NCBI GenBank assembly: GCA_034440635.1
Contig: JAOTON010002234.1
Span: forward strand, 1,581,445-1,645,444
Source: Lepas anatifera
Taxonomy: Eukaryota; Arthropoda; Thecostraca; Lepadidae
DNA length: 64,000 nucleotides
Reading direction: 5' to 3'
The first letter of the stretch is position 1. Each line of letters starts with the position of its first letter. The notes beneath the pieces were generated by a model. That model had not been told where the DNA came from, ran no database searches, and worked only from the letters and a program-made list of their open reading frames with translations. Position numbers and translations under genes: made by a program. Below, piece after piece: positions 1 to 10,420 of the stretch.

Positions 1-716
1 GCGGGAATAATCTGAAGGCGGACCAGGATCATAGAGGGAAGGTCGTAAAAAAAACTTCCTTACAGTTTTGGGGTCAAGGTCATTCAAGATCAGTGACCTA
101 CCTATAAGGCCACACTATGGTTTACTACTTATAATGTAAAATATGACTACAATTATAGCAACTGTTTCGTGGGAAATGAGGATTGACCTTACCTAATGGC
201 CTTTGAGTTTGACCTTGACCTTTGCATTGAGGTACCTTAACTATGACGTCATAGCATGATATACGTCAGACCAGGTAACGCCATTTGACCGGAGGCACTG
301 GGGTCAGTGACCTTGAAAGTACTGATATGACCTTGACCTCTGCCCTTGAGCTTTATGTGAGGCGACCTTGACATATTATCCCGGTTATATGGCGTTATGA
401 CGTCACCACTCGGTATCCAAAGCAAGTGAACTGGTCCGACCTTGTGTGTTGGGGTTTAGGGCGCCTCAGCAACCAGGCTATGTCGCGCCCGAACTGGTCC
501 GACCGCGTGATTACGGTGATCCCAAAATGCAAGTCTGACTTTGAAAGCCTATAAGCCAAAACATGTTCCACCGATTTTTCAACTTCTTTCACAAATCGAC
601 GTGCTATTGAATTCTGTTAAATGTGACCCAGTATCATTTATTTGGCTACGAGCAGTTCTCCGGCCACCTTGGAAAAACAAGTGGGGGGGGCCTCCGAGTC
701 CCCCTCCAGTGGTGCG
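1..716 (+). mobile_element. AGGTCA-rich TTAA element, right part (window edge)
   Basis: Shares a continuous order of motifs with 36900-37180, 23470-23640 and 24760-25311 (GTCAAGGTCATTCAAG, GGTACCTTAACTATGACG, ATATACGTCAGACC, then CTCCGGCCA). It is rich in TGACC/GGTCA and has no coding potential. The left end lies outside the window; the right end is lost at the minisatellite. Confidence 0.72.
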
Positions 717-2075
717 CCATTCCTGAGCCTGTCCGTCCGTGGTGTGCCCTCTCTGCACATGTCCGTCCATGGTGTGCGCTCTCCGAGCCTGTCCGTCCGT
801 GATGAGCCCTCTATGTGCCCCTGTCCCTCCATGATGTGCCCTCTCTGTGTCTGTCCATCTGTGATGTGCCCTCTCTGTGTATGTTCGTCCATGATGTTCC
901 CTCTTTATGCCCCAGTCCGTCTGTGATGTGCCCCATATGTGCCTCTGTCCGTCCGTGATGTGCCCTCTCTGTCTGTCCGTCCGTGAAGAGTCCTCTCTGT
1001 TCCTGTCCGTCCGTGGTGTTGAGCACATGTGTTCTCTCAGTACCCCTGTCCGTCCGTGATCTGCCCTCTCTTTGCCCCTGTCCGTCCGTGATGTGCCCTC
1101 TATGTCCCCTGTCCGTCCGTGATGAGCCCTCTCTGTTCCTGTCCGTCCGTGATGAGTCCTCTCTGTTCCTGTCCGTCCGTGATGAGTCCTCTCTGTTCCT
1201 GTCCGTCCGTGATGAGTCCTCTCTGTTCCTGTCCGCCCGTGATGTGTCCTCTCTGTGCCCCTGTCCGTCCGTGAGGTGTCCTCTCTGTTCCTGTCCGTCC
1301 GTGATGAGTCCTTTCTGTTCCTGTCCGTCCATGATGAGTCCTCTCTGTTCCTGTCCGTCCGTGGTGTTGAGCACATTTGTTCTCTCTGTACCCCTGTCCG
1401 TCCGTGATGTGCCCTCTATGTGCCCTGTCCGTCCGTGATGAGTCCTCTCTGTTCCTGTCCGTCTGTGGTGTTGAGCACATGTGTTCTCTCTGTACCTCTG
1501 TCCGTCCGTGATGTGCCCTCTATGTGCCCCTGTCCGTCCGTGATGAGTCCTCTCTGTTCCTGTCCGTCCGTGATGTGTCCTCTCTGTGCCCCTGTCCGTC
1601 CGTGATGTGCCCTCTCTGTGCCCCTGTCCATCCGTGATGAGTCCTCTCTGTTCCTATCCGTCTGTGGTGTTGAGCACATTTGTTCTCTCTGTATCCCTGT
1701 CCGTCCATGATGTGCCCTCTCTGTGCCCCTGTCCGTCCGTGATGTGCCCTCTCTGTGCCCCTGTCCGTCCGTGATGAGTCCTCTCTGTTCCTGTCCGTCC
1801 GTGGTGTGCCTTCTCTGTGTCTGTCCGTCCGTGGTGTGCCCTCTCTGTGTCTGTCCGTCCGTGATGTGCCGTCTATGTGCCCCTGTCCGTCCATGATGTG
1901 CCCTCTCTGTTCCTGTCCGTCCGTGGTGTGCCCTCTCTGTGTCTGTCCGTCCTTGGGGTGCCCTCTCTGTGTCTGTCCGTCCGTGATGTGCCCTCTATGT
2001 GCCCCTGTCCGTCCGTGATGTGCCCTCTCTGTTCCTATCCGTCCGTGGTGTGCCCTCTCTGTGTCTGTCCGTCGG
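717..2075. repeat. Variable-unit minisatellite (30-43 base units)
   Basis: About 1.36 kb of units built on GTCCGTCCGTGATG followed by a C/T-rich spacer such as AGTCCTCTCTGTTCCT (30 bases), TGCCCTCTCTGTGCCCCT (32 bases), or a longer TGAGCACATGTGTTCTCTC form (43 bases). Long open frames exist on both strands only because most units lack stops; they encode TDRNREDSSR-type or SVRDESSLFL-type repeats and are not credible genes. Confidence 0.95.
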
Positions 2076-2292
2076 CAGCTGCTACTCTGAAGCCGCTGCG
2101 CCGGATGCACACGCTATCGCTCACCGACGCTCTGTCTGGAATACAGCACACTGGCACACCATTCGCAGCCACCGCGGGCCCGGCCCAGTACCGGCCAACA
2201 GGCCGTCACTGCACGACTGCACCTCGACTGACCGCTCTGATTGTGTGCCGTATTTGGTTTAGGGATTAGGCAAGGAACAGTTTTCATTTATG
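2076..2292. other. GC-rich unique stretch, no gene seen
   Basis: Follows the minisatellite directly. It has mixed GC-rich sequence with short open frames and no splice-bounded coding signal that I can support. Confidence 0.4.
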
Positions 2293-2300
2293 CACACAGT

Positions 2301-2491
2301 CATGGGCGCCGAAAGCGGGGGGACGGGGGACGCGTCCCCCTGTTGGCCAACCAGGGGGGACGTCCCCCCAAAATTTTTGGGTCAATGGTCATTAATGCTG
2401 TCAGTTACCGAATATGCTCAAAATTCGCCTCCAGTTGGTCAGCACCAGCCCGGGTCTGTCCCCCTGCGAAAATTCCGTGGCGGCGCCCCTG
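2301..2491. mobile_element. hAT-type miniature element with 8-bp target duplication
   Basis: Ends CATGGGCGCC and GGCGCCCCTG are flanked on both sides by CACACAGT (2293-2300 and 2492-2499). It is 191 bp with no coding capacity. CA..TG ends and an 8-bp duplication are hAT features. Confidence 0.8.
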
Positions 2492-2499
2492 CACACAGT

Positions 2500-3024
2500 C
2501 ATATGATGATAATAACTGCTAGCATAAGCAGATCCAAGGGAGGGGGTGTTGGTAAGGGGGCACTTCCCCTCGATCGAAACTCGGTGCCCCCTGAAATGGC
2601 ACCACCGGAAAGATCGATGGCGCCCCCCATGAAATGTCGATTCCTTGGAGGATGCGAGTACCGGTGCCCCTGCGTTAGGATTTGGCGCCGGCCTGGTCCG
2701 GATGGCGCCCCTTTCGGACCATACACCCGTCAGAAATTCTGGATGCGCCCATGGGTGTCGAAAGAGGAGGAGCGGGGGACGCGTTCCCCTACTTGCGGAT
2801 CTGGGCGACGTCCCTCAAAAATTGGTTGACCCTTCCTCGGCTGATTTTTTTTACACACGGGAAGGGCTCTGGACACACTTATATTTGGCTGACGTCATAT
2901 GTGAAAAGCCCCTGATATTCACCTGATGATACATTAGATCATGAATCAATTTTATATTGGCTGTATACGTACCATCTATAAGCCATGTTTTACCAACATT
3001 ACGGATATTTTTGTTAAGTCAGGC
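2500..3024. other. Fragments of hAT-like repeats, no gene
   Basis: 2749-2830 repeats the left half of the element at 2301 (CATGGGTGTCGAAAG, GGGGGACGCGTTCCCCT). 2560-2740 holds GGCGCC-bearing fragments resembling the termini of the 6.5 kb hAT-like element. The rest is AT-rich and featureless. Confidence 0.5.
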
Positions 3025-3758
3025 AAGGTGGCATAAGAAATAAATGGGTGAATCTATCGGATTGAAACTTAAACCACATAATGGGCCCACCGAGTGCTAC
3101 AAAAGTATTCCGGGATTTTTCATATCGATGACCTAAGGTCAAGTACGGATCCATGACCTCTCCGTTGGAAATGCATGGGAACAACATAAATTGGGTATAT
3201 TTGAGTAGATACAGCTGAGAATACCTTTATATTCTCCAAATCGTAGTATCCTGGGCTCTTTTCCAGGTTCATGTTGCAATTTTTGACCTGTGACCTCTGA
3301 GAGGTCATCTGGGGCGATACCATTGCGTTTGGATTACTATTGGGCTATTGCGAGACGATTGATATGCACATTGACTATACGAGGTAAAGAATAACCTTCA
3401 CCCGACCTGAGGTCAGGTCATTTGTGTTTTGACCTAGTACCTATGGTCATATTATATATCATTCGATTTGCTGTGGCGAGAGGAAGCAAGTGGTGCCTAA
3501 AAAAGGCTTCTCAACTCTATCCGATGCTAGAGCCTAAAGACTCTCCTCGAAATGCCACTTTCTTTGACCTGTCATGACCTCAATATTGACCTGAACCAAA
3601 AAGTGACTGATCTAGTTTCTTCATGAATTTTCATGAGCTATCTACCAGCCTTCATGTTTTTCGCTACCCCTAGTAGGGGCCGATTTCGAGGGGGATGTTC
3701 AAACACCCCCTCCCCCAGGGCAAAGGTAGCTCGGAAGCCCACCGGGGGCGCGGGTTAA
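3025..3758 (-). mobile_element. AGGTCA-rich TTAA element (CCCGCG type), truncated
   Basis: The right end is CCACCGGGGGCGCGGGTTAA. The interior has repeated TGACCT/AGGTCA half-sites and ATGGGCCCACCGAG, GACCTCTCCGTTGGAAATGC and GACCTCTGAGAGGTCA blocks, shared in reverse order with 38208-39175 and 46888-47873. The far end is missing. Confidence 0.75.
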
Positions 3759-4230
3759 ACCAACCATACCACATATAACCACACATCTCACATAGGTATA
3801 TTTTTGAACGGTAAAAAACCTAACAATTTGCATGGGTAATAATTGCGCAGGGTTATTTTCCGGTTAGATGAAAACGAGCTAGGTAGCGCGACGGCGCCTC
3901 TCACTGTCCACATTTGTATGCAAACCGAAAGCCAATTTGAGGAACATTTCCAGTTGAGGGTTTGCCGTGTCATTTCCAACGCGCCACCAGATGTCCCTCA
4001 AGGCTATCGTGGATCGTTCCTCCAAATTGCTTTCACATGGTGGGTCATCCACAACCTGGAAGTCGGATCTTACCTGCAGGAAGTGGACTAGACTGGATCA
4101 ATTACGACGGTACTCCCCGTGCCTTATTCCAGTACACCACACACCACACACCTTTCCATGTGCACTCTGTGGGCCACAGACTGACTACTAGTTTACATTC
4201 GCCCTCAGTTGTGCAGCGCTCCGAGCCGGC
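3759..4230. other. No gene or repeat recognised
   Basis: AT-balanced sequence with short open frames only; nothing supported. Confidence 0.3.
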
Positions 4231-4335
4231 GCCTGGCTGAGACACCGGTGACGTCAGCCCGTGACGTCACCGGCAGCTCCGCTGTCGTCGACGTCGGAAC
4301 CGCTGTGATTCACCCCAGAGACTTTTGCACGGGTA
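4231..4335 (+). other. GC-rich CpG block with twin CRE palindrome, possible promoter or exon
   Basis: A CpG-dense patch in AT-rich surroundings. It contains a perfect 12-base inverted repeat (4245-4256 and 4262-4273), each arm holding TGACGTCA, the CREB/ATF site. One frame is open (RRLAETPVTSARDV to VIHPRDFC) from a possible acceptor GTGCAG to a donor ACGG|GTAGGA. The phase does not fit the exon at 5565, so a non-coding first exon or promoter is as likely. Confidence 0.35.
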
Positions 4336-4984
4336 GGAGATGCCGGTTTCGTTTTCATAACTTACGAAGTAGGAAACGCATGAGTGAACAAAAAGCACCA
4401 GCTTGGACAGGGGAGCATCCTGCGGAATGCGATCCGGTCCTGCCCCCTCCCCAACTCGATCAGCTTTTATACGCTTTGAGCCGATGTCGGCCAGTTTATA
4501 AAAAACACTTTTAATACTTACAGAACACGGGCGCCTTTATTGTGCCGCTGCACACCATCAAACACACGTCCTTTCCAATGAAAAGCCTTGAATGGATCCC
4601 GGTTCAGCGCGCCGTTAGAAGAGATTCCCGACCACGTGAACAGTGCACTCAATGCAAAATATAGAGGGCTCTAAAAGCTGGGCAACTCGAAACTGCCGAG
4701 CATGGCTAACCTACATCAAAGGCAGAGTCAGCATGGTGCTACGACGTGACGTAGCACGTTCAATGGCACATACGTCACAACGTGCCATTCAATGGCATCA
4801 CATTACCTGGCATCGTCAACGTGAAGACGTCCGGTCAGCGTTCATTCCAAGAGTAGAAGGATCCAGCTACCATTTTATCCGATCATTTGCAACTGGATAC
4901 ACGCAACGTATTTCTATTGGAACATATCAAGACAAGGCAAAGGCGATCGTATGGGGGAGGCAGTTCACTACACCAACTGTATTT
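4336..4984. other. No gene seen; short palindromic patch
   Basis: A 128-codon open frame crosses this stretch but has no recognisable motifs or splice signals. At 4746-4800, AATGGCACATACGTC and its near-inverse ACGTGCCATT form a loose palindrome. Confidence 0.3.
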
Positions 4985-5215
4985 AATCTTTATAAATTTG
5001 GTCCAAGTTGTTCCCACAACGGCTGTTGAAGTCGGAGTCTCACTAAAGTCATCAGGGGACTTGTCACGGAGACCCCGACCCCACCACCCGAACGAGCAAC
5101 TCCCACAAATGAAGGGTTAATTTAGAAGCCAAAGTTTAACGTCCCACAAGGCACAGGGACGGCCGCCCCGCCCAGGTCACCCTCTTACCAGTCAGTTGCC
5201 AGCCGACCTTTGTCG
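4985..5215. repeat. Dispersed repeat, copy 1 (partner at 63697)
   Basis: Shares GTCCAAGTTGTT, CCCCACCACCC-AACGAGCAACTC, GAAGGGTTAATT, AAACGTCCCACAA and CCAGTTGCCAGC in the same order with 63697-63925. It is non-coding; a SINE-like or transposon fragment is possible. The homologous part may extend to about 5420. Confidence 0.75.
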
Positions 5216-5564
5216 GGTAAACTATTGAGCACCGGAACGTCTCAGAGGACCTATCCCTAGCCTGGACATGCACTGCCACTGCATGTTCTGAGCAATGGTA
5301 ATGGCTAAACTACATCGAAAATTCCCACGTCAATGAACACAGGGCAAGGAACCGGACAGCCAAGATCTCCAATCTTCCGGTTGGGAGGCCTGGAGCCAGC
5401 CCCCAGTGCTACACCTTGTTATTTTGGTGTTTAGTTAACTGAAATGTGCGCCGATATTCGCTCTTTACCTATTGTTTTATTCAATTTTAAACAAGCAATT
5501 AAGAATTTAAATGTTTTGCTCAACTTTGTGAAACATGGACTCATTCACTTGTTTCTTTCTTCAG

Positions 5565-5739
5565 AAAATTCGATTACCTCAGGGACATAGACAAGTGTGG
5601 AGGCAGCTGGGGTAGCCACCCCTTTGAGGACCCCGAAGACCCCCTGAGGAAAGAGGCCCGCCCGCACTATACTCTGTGGTCAGCCGTGGAACATCAGGCT
5701 AGACAGGGCCTTCTTAAAGGGAATGCGACACCTTTATAA
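5565..5739 (+). CDS. Orphan exon, unknown protein, stop supplied by a transposon fragment
   Basis: A textbook acceptor (pyrimidine-rich TTGTTTCTTTCTTCAG) precedes an open phase-1 frame: KFDYLRDIDKCGGSWGSHPF, then EDPEDPLRKEARPHYTLWSA and VEHQARQGLL. The frame runs into the end of the 455-bp TTAA family (TTAAAGGGAATGCGACACC, from 5715), where TAA at 5737-5739 closes it. I do not recognise the protein. Composition and acceptor look like a real exon; whether the stop is native or the exon is truncated by the insertion is open. No upstream partner exon is certain. Confidence 0.5.
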
Positions 5740-5776
5740 CGTGATTTTAACTGAAGCATGTCGGAAAACCCGGTAC
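5715..5776 (-). mobile_element. Terminal fragment of the 455-bp TTAA family
   Basis: TTAAAGGGAATGCGACACC, then ATAACGTGATTTTAACTGA and GTCGGAAAACCCGGTAC, match the end of the family. It is cut at TTAA by the next element. Confidence 0.75.
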
Positions 5777-6623
5777 TTAACCCTAGCCCCACCGGGGGCC
5801 ATCGATGGCCCCCTAAGTGTTTTTTCGGGATAGCAGAAAAACGATGAGACGCAGCGCCACAGTTAAACGCTCTATCTCTCCCCCTATCATTTTTACACTA
5901 TCCCTGAAATTTTTTCCCCGGGTCATCCAAGGTCAGGTCACCAGACAAGGTCAACCAAGGTCACCTCACTTCAAATTTTGAGCTCTATAAGAGCTACAAC
6001 TCTAAGTCGATCAATTTGAAACTTCCTACACTTCATGACCCTTCCAGGATCTACAAGGTGTATATCCGGGATTTTTCGATTTCGTGACCTGAGGTCAGGT
6101 CACGAGGTGACCTCTCCCATTTAAAAAGCATGGAGAAAGCCTTATGATCTAAAAGTCACAAAAAGGATTGAAATGCTCAGCTTGCTCAGAAACGCGTTCT
6201 TGGACACCCCTTTACGGATCCCAGGGGCCATATTTTCCCTTTGACTTCTCCAAGGTCATCCAAGGTCACCAGGGGTCAAAAACATTATTTTTACAATAAC
6301 CAGTGGTTTGACCTCTGGAGGTCAAACCACTGGCGGCAGGTCATTACGTTCCAAATAGCGAAAAAGGTCTGCCTATTTCCTACCAAATGTACTTTACCAG
6401 ATCCCAATAGCACTAATGGCATAAGAGTTATGCCTAGTTTTCTTAAGCATTGCATATTTTAGTGAAAATAGCCTATCGTGACCTAACTTGATCTCTGGAG
6501 GTCAAACCATCTTTCGCATTTTTTTGTTATCCCGCGTAGGGGCCGAGTTCGAGGGGGTGTTAAAACACCCCCCTCCCCCACCAGGGCGGAGGCGGCTCGG
6601 AGGTCCACCGGGGCGCGGGTTAA
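5777..6623 (+). mobile_element. AGGTCA-rich TTAA element (CCC type), both ends present
   Basis: Begins TTAACCCTAGCCCCACCGGG and ends CACCGGGGCGCGGGTTAA. The interior carries GGTCATCCAAGGTCAGGTCA, a GAGGTCAAACCACTG inverted pair at about 6307-6340, and the subterminal GGGGGTGTTAAAACACCCCC hairpin. No open frame has coding character. Confidence 0.8.
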
Positions 6624-6985
6624 GCTATCTCCAAAATACCCGAGCGGGGGCGGATACCCCCCCTTAAGATCTCGAGAACCGCGCTAGGTAGCGAGAAACA
6701 GTAAACGGCGTTGGATAGCCCATCTACTTCTCCATCGAAAATATTTAAGCCTTTTTCAGGTCAGATTTCAGGTCACTAGAGGTCAAAACATGACGTCATA
6801 GGGATAACACGTAAATGAAGTTTTTCGGTCATTACATCTGAACAAGTAAAGACAGAGAAAAACGATTTAAACTAGATGAATCCCCGCAGCGGGCCAAATC
6901 GAATGATATAAAATATGACCTTGCTAGGTCAGATCAAGGATTTTACCTGACCTGAGGTCAGGTCAAGGTCAAATTTGGAATTATA
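6624..6985 (-). mobile_element. AGGTCA-rich TTAA element (CACGCG type), partial inverted copy
   Basis: The reverse complement of the right half of the element at 21947-22793, including AAGATCTCGAGAACC, GTAAACGGCGTTGG, GGTCATTACATCTGA and the half-site cluster at 6948-6971. It is broken at about 6985. Confidence 0.8.
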
Positions 6986-7150
6986 TCTACAGAGCGTGAT
7001 CCCGTGATTTTTGCAGCCCGCCTTGCTGCCACCGGACGAACAGGATCATAATCGGGACTTTGGCTCCCTGAATTTATTGCTCCTAGGGTTATAGGGCCTC
7101 CTTATTCCTACGTTTATGATAATATGGATCAGGGACTATAGGTATAGAAT
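6985..7150 (+). repeat. 165-bp dispersed repeat, copy 1
   Basis: Matches 8228-8392 closely (CTACAGAGCGTGATCC, CCTTGCTGCCACCGGACGA, CAGGATCATAATCGGG, CTTGCTCCTAGGGT). No RNA polymerase III boxes were recognised. Confidence 0.8.
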
Positions 7151-7373
7151 TTTCCCACTATCCCTGAAATTTTTAACCCCGGTGGTGACCTTGGTTGACC
7201 TCGCCTGGTGACCTGACCTTGAGTGACCCGGGGTTAAAATTTCAGGGATGGTGGGAAAATGATGGGGTGAGAGATAAAGCCCTCAACCGCGGTGCTGCGT
7301 CTCGTCGTTTTTCTGCTATCTCGAAAAAACCTTAATGGGGGCCATCGATGGCACCCGGTGGGGAGAGGGTTAA
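7151..7373. mobile_element. Hairpin-shaped AGGTCA element fragment
   Basis: CCACTATCCCTGAAATTTTT and its inverse AAAATTTCAGGGATGGTGGG flank GGTGACCTTGGTTGACC, so two opposed ends of the 5777-type element face each other. It ends at a TTAA-like junction at about 7373. Confidence 0.6.
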
Positions 7374-7471
7374 TACTGTCAGGTACAGAATATGCTCAAA
7401 ATTCGCCTCCCCCGGTCAGCACCAGCCCGTGTCCGTCCCCCCCTATAAAAATTATGTGCCGGCGCCCCTGG
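7374..7471 (+). mobile_element. Right half of the 191-bp hAT miniature family
   Basis: Repeats 2394-2491: ACTGTCAG, ATATGCTCAAAATTCGCCTC, GGTCAGCACCAGCCCG, and the end CCGGCGCCCCTG. Confidence 0.75.
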
Positions 7472-8227
7472 TTGTAAGGAATATTGAACTGTCAAAGGGT
7501 ATGTCATGATATCATTATATCAATACATGAGCGTCGCCACCAATAAAAAGTGAAGGGGCGAAGTTATTTACCGCCTCCTGCTGACAAGAAACACTCACTT
7601 CTAGAATAAAAAACTCGTCAGATTCTGGCTGCTTGTTATATTCAAGGTCTTCTCTCGGTTTGACTGAAAAGGAGAAATTTTCTGGAGCAGTGGAAAGCAG
7701 ACCCACAATGACCTTATTCCATTATCATCATTATTAGCATCTTCATGTTTTACGGCGCACCGACTACTAAGGTCATTGTATATTGCACCCATAATAATAA
7801 TAAAGGAAACAACATAATAAAAAGTACGGAATTCTCGTCAAGCTGATGCTACGTCATCAATAAGACTAAAAAGGTACATAAAATAGCAGGTGGGTGTAAA
7901 AAAGTAAAAAGGGCTTAGCCCTTGCACCCAAAGCCAGGTTAAGATATTTTATTCAGAAATCTTAACAGCTGCAAAGGAGAGAAGATGGTATCGAGGCCAA
8001 CGCTCTTCTGACAACGCATTATGTTGATGATCGTAACAGACAGATGCTGCCTAAGAGCGAATCCAATGTGGGATACCCCCGCAGATAACGAGTCCTCTAG
8101 CATCTCAAAGTCCTGACATTCCATCAGAAAATCTTTCACGATGAGTCATCACCAGAACGCGGACACTCTTTCTGTGTACGACTAAGTCAAAGATAGGCGT
8201 GGGTAGCGTGGGTATGTCCTAATCGCA
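7472..8227. other. No gene recognised
   Basis: AT-rich; only short frames without motifs. Confidence 0.3.
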
Positions 8228-8392
8228 ATCTACAGAGCGTGATCCTGTGATTTCTGCAGTCCGCCTTGCTGCCACCGGACGACCAGGATCATAATCGGGG
8301 CTTTGGCTCCCTGAATTTCTTGCTCCTAGGGTCACCGGGCCTCCTTATTCCGACGTTTATGCTAATATACATCCGGGCATAAGGGTATAGAA
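8228..8392 (+). repeat. 165-bp dispersed repeat, copy 2
   Basis: Direct copy of 6985-7150 about 1.2 kb away, with a few substitutions. Confidence 0.8.
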
Positions 8393-9964
8393 CTACTTAC
8401 CAGCTTCTATATTTACACTTTTTAGTTGTGGCGATTTTGTCGCGTTGCCGAGCCGCATTGTGCTGCACACACGTGTGTTGACAGAAAGACTCCAGCAACA
8501 CGGCATCGTCTCTGCCCTGAAAGTCTCCAAATTGTTTTACCGAAACTACTGCAGTGCTTTCGACGCGTTGAAGTTTTTAGTTTCAAGTCTCTGTCCTTGG
8601 AATGACCCAGTGCTACAAAATTTAGACTAGAGTGGAAAAGCATCCACATTATCCGCATATGAGAAGAGGGCTGAAAGGAACCGCGTTGCAAAAAAAATCG
8701 AGAAAACGGAAGAAACAAAGCCATTAGGACAACACTTCTGTCAAAAAGCAAAACATATATCTAAGCCATAGAATCAAGCAGCGTTAGAAGTTACGATATA
8801 CACCATCTGCAAAGGTAGGTGATAAATTTAAGTTTTGTAAGTGTGCCGTATATTCTTGATTTAAAATCTCGCTAGTCCCAAAAATTGTCGTTTGTGGAGC
8901 AGTGAACGTTTTCACCGCGGAGTTCAGTCAGAATTTATTTCCACTACGCCTCCATCCTAGACACCACTCAACGGAGAGCAGAAAGTCCCGGGAAGGGGCT
9001 ACTTTCCACTCACAATACGCTTACTAGCTGTAGCTGCATGGTTTTATCCTGATAATTTGTTAATTGGCCTGTCTCCTCGAGTCCTGGTTAAAAAATTGAT
9101 TGTAATAATTCATTATGATTATATATTCGGGCACCGTCCATCATCAGAATCTTCACTAGAAAGTGTATGTTTACAGAAATTTTCGGTCATCCTGTGAGTC
9201 AATTAATGCGAAATCTATCAACTTTACACCCATACTGCTTATCACAGCTTCAAAATCCAAGCACAAACATGCAACGTTCCACAAGGTGTTGACATGATTG
9301 TTGGCATGTGCGGTTCCACTTTGACGATCACCGCTGGCACTTCTATAACGGACTGAACAACACTGACTGCAACTGCCCCGCCCTTCACATGTCGATAGTG
9401 CTAACAAATCACAATATGTGGACCCTTCCAGAAAGACTCCAACGACATCGTGTAAAGTCAGTATGAAAGACCAGCAAGAAGCGGATGGTTACAGTCATAT
9501 TATTTTCCTGCGCGAAAGAAGCTTCACAAACACCCCGATGCCTTGAATGCCGGTCAGAATCTAACCTGCTCAGTCCCTGTCCTCAGGCGGAACAGGGGAC
9601 GCCTCCCCCAAACGAAAACATAAGCACTGGGACAGTTTTGGATATATGTTCTGAGTGTGGGTACAACAATAGAGCAGCAGGTTATACCGATGTTCGTTGC
9701 ACACGTTACTGCGAATATATAACCCCGATGTAATTCACAAGAAATCAGAAAATAAACAAATAAAACAATGGAACAAGCGCAACAGTCCAATGAAATTGCA
9801 TTTGCAAACAATGTCAAAATTTAGTAGAAAAAGACGTCGAAAATAATGGAATCCAACGCAAAAGGTCTATCCGGTATTAAGGCCCCATAAACATGTTGTA
9901 GAAAACCACTGCCCAAAAACACGCTTTAACCTGTACCGAAGACGGTGTAACGGTAGGGTGACTT
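8393..9964. other. No gene recognised
   Basis: The phrase AGAAAGACTCCA-C-ACA occurs at 8480 and 9430, hinting at an old duplication. Short open frames lack splice support. Confidence 0.3.
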
Positions 9965-10420
9965 TTAAAGGGAATGTGGCGCCTCTATAACGTGTTTTTA
10001 AGTGAGATAGCCAAGTTGTAAAGCATGCCGGAAAACCCGGTACTCTATATTTCATTTGTCTTGAAACTCAAAATTTCCGTAAGGAAAAGCTAAAAACTAC
10101 CTGAAATGTATCCCACATGTACCCTTAGCAGCAGGCCACAGTTGTCAGCCGTTGGTGTGACGACATATGCTGACGTCACGGTGAGTTATCAGCTAATCGA
10201 AGCCCTTGAAGCCTATTGAATATGGTAGTGGTTGCCAGATCATGACATAATCCACAGACAGATATTTATTTCTTTTCCTAGAGGAGCATTTTAAAAATCA
10301 AAATATTGAGCTTATTGTACATTTTCAGAGAAATCATGGACACTTCCATGATTTTCGGCTAAAGGTTCCCCTTATTACACTAAATTCCAGGATTTGACCA
10401 AGGTGCCACATTCCCTTTAA
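9965..10420 (-). mobile_element. 455-bp TTAA-ended miniature element, copy 1
   Basis: TTAAAGGGAATGTGGCGCC on the left and GGTGCCACATTCCCTTTAA on the right. The centre has GACATATGCTGACGTCAC. Non-coding. Confidence 0.88.

Noticed and set aside
579..1376. A 265-codon minus-strand frame with TDRNREDSSRTDRN repeats, and plus-strand SVRDESSLFL frames
   Set aside because: Both strands are open because of the minisatellite unit; no start context, splice signal or family supports a protein.
4643..5029. A 128-codon plus-strand frame
   Set aside because: No motif, and its end overlaps a dispersed repeat.
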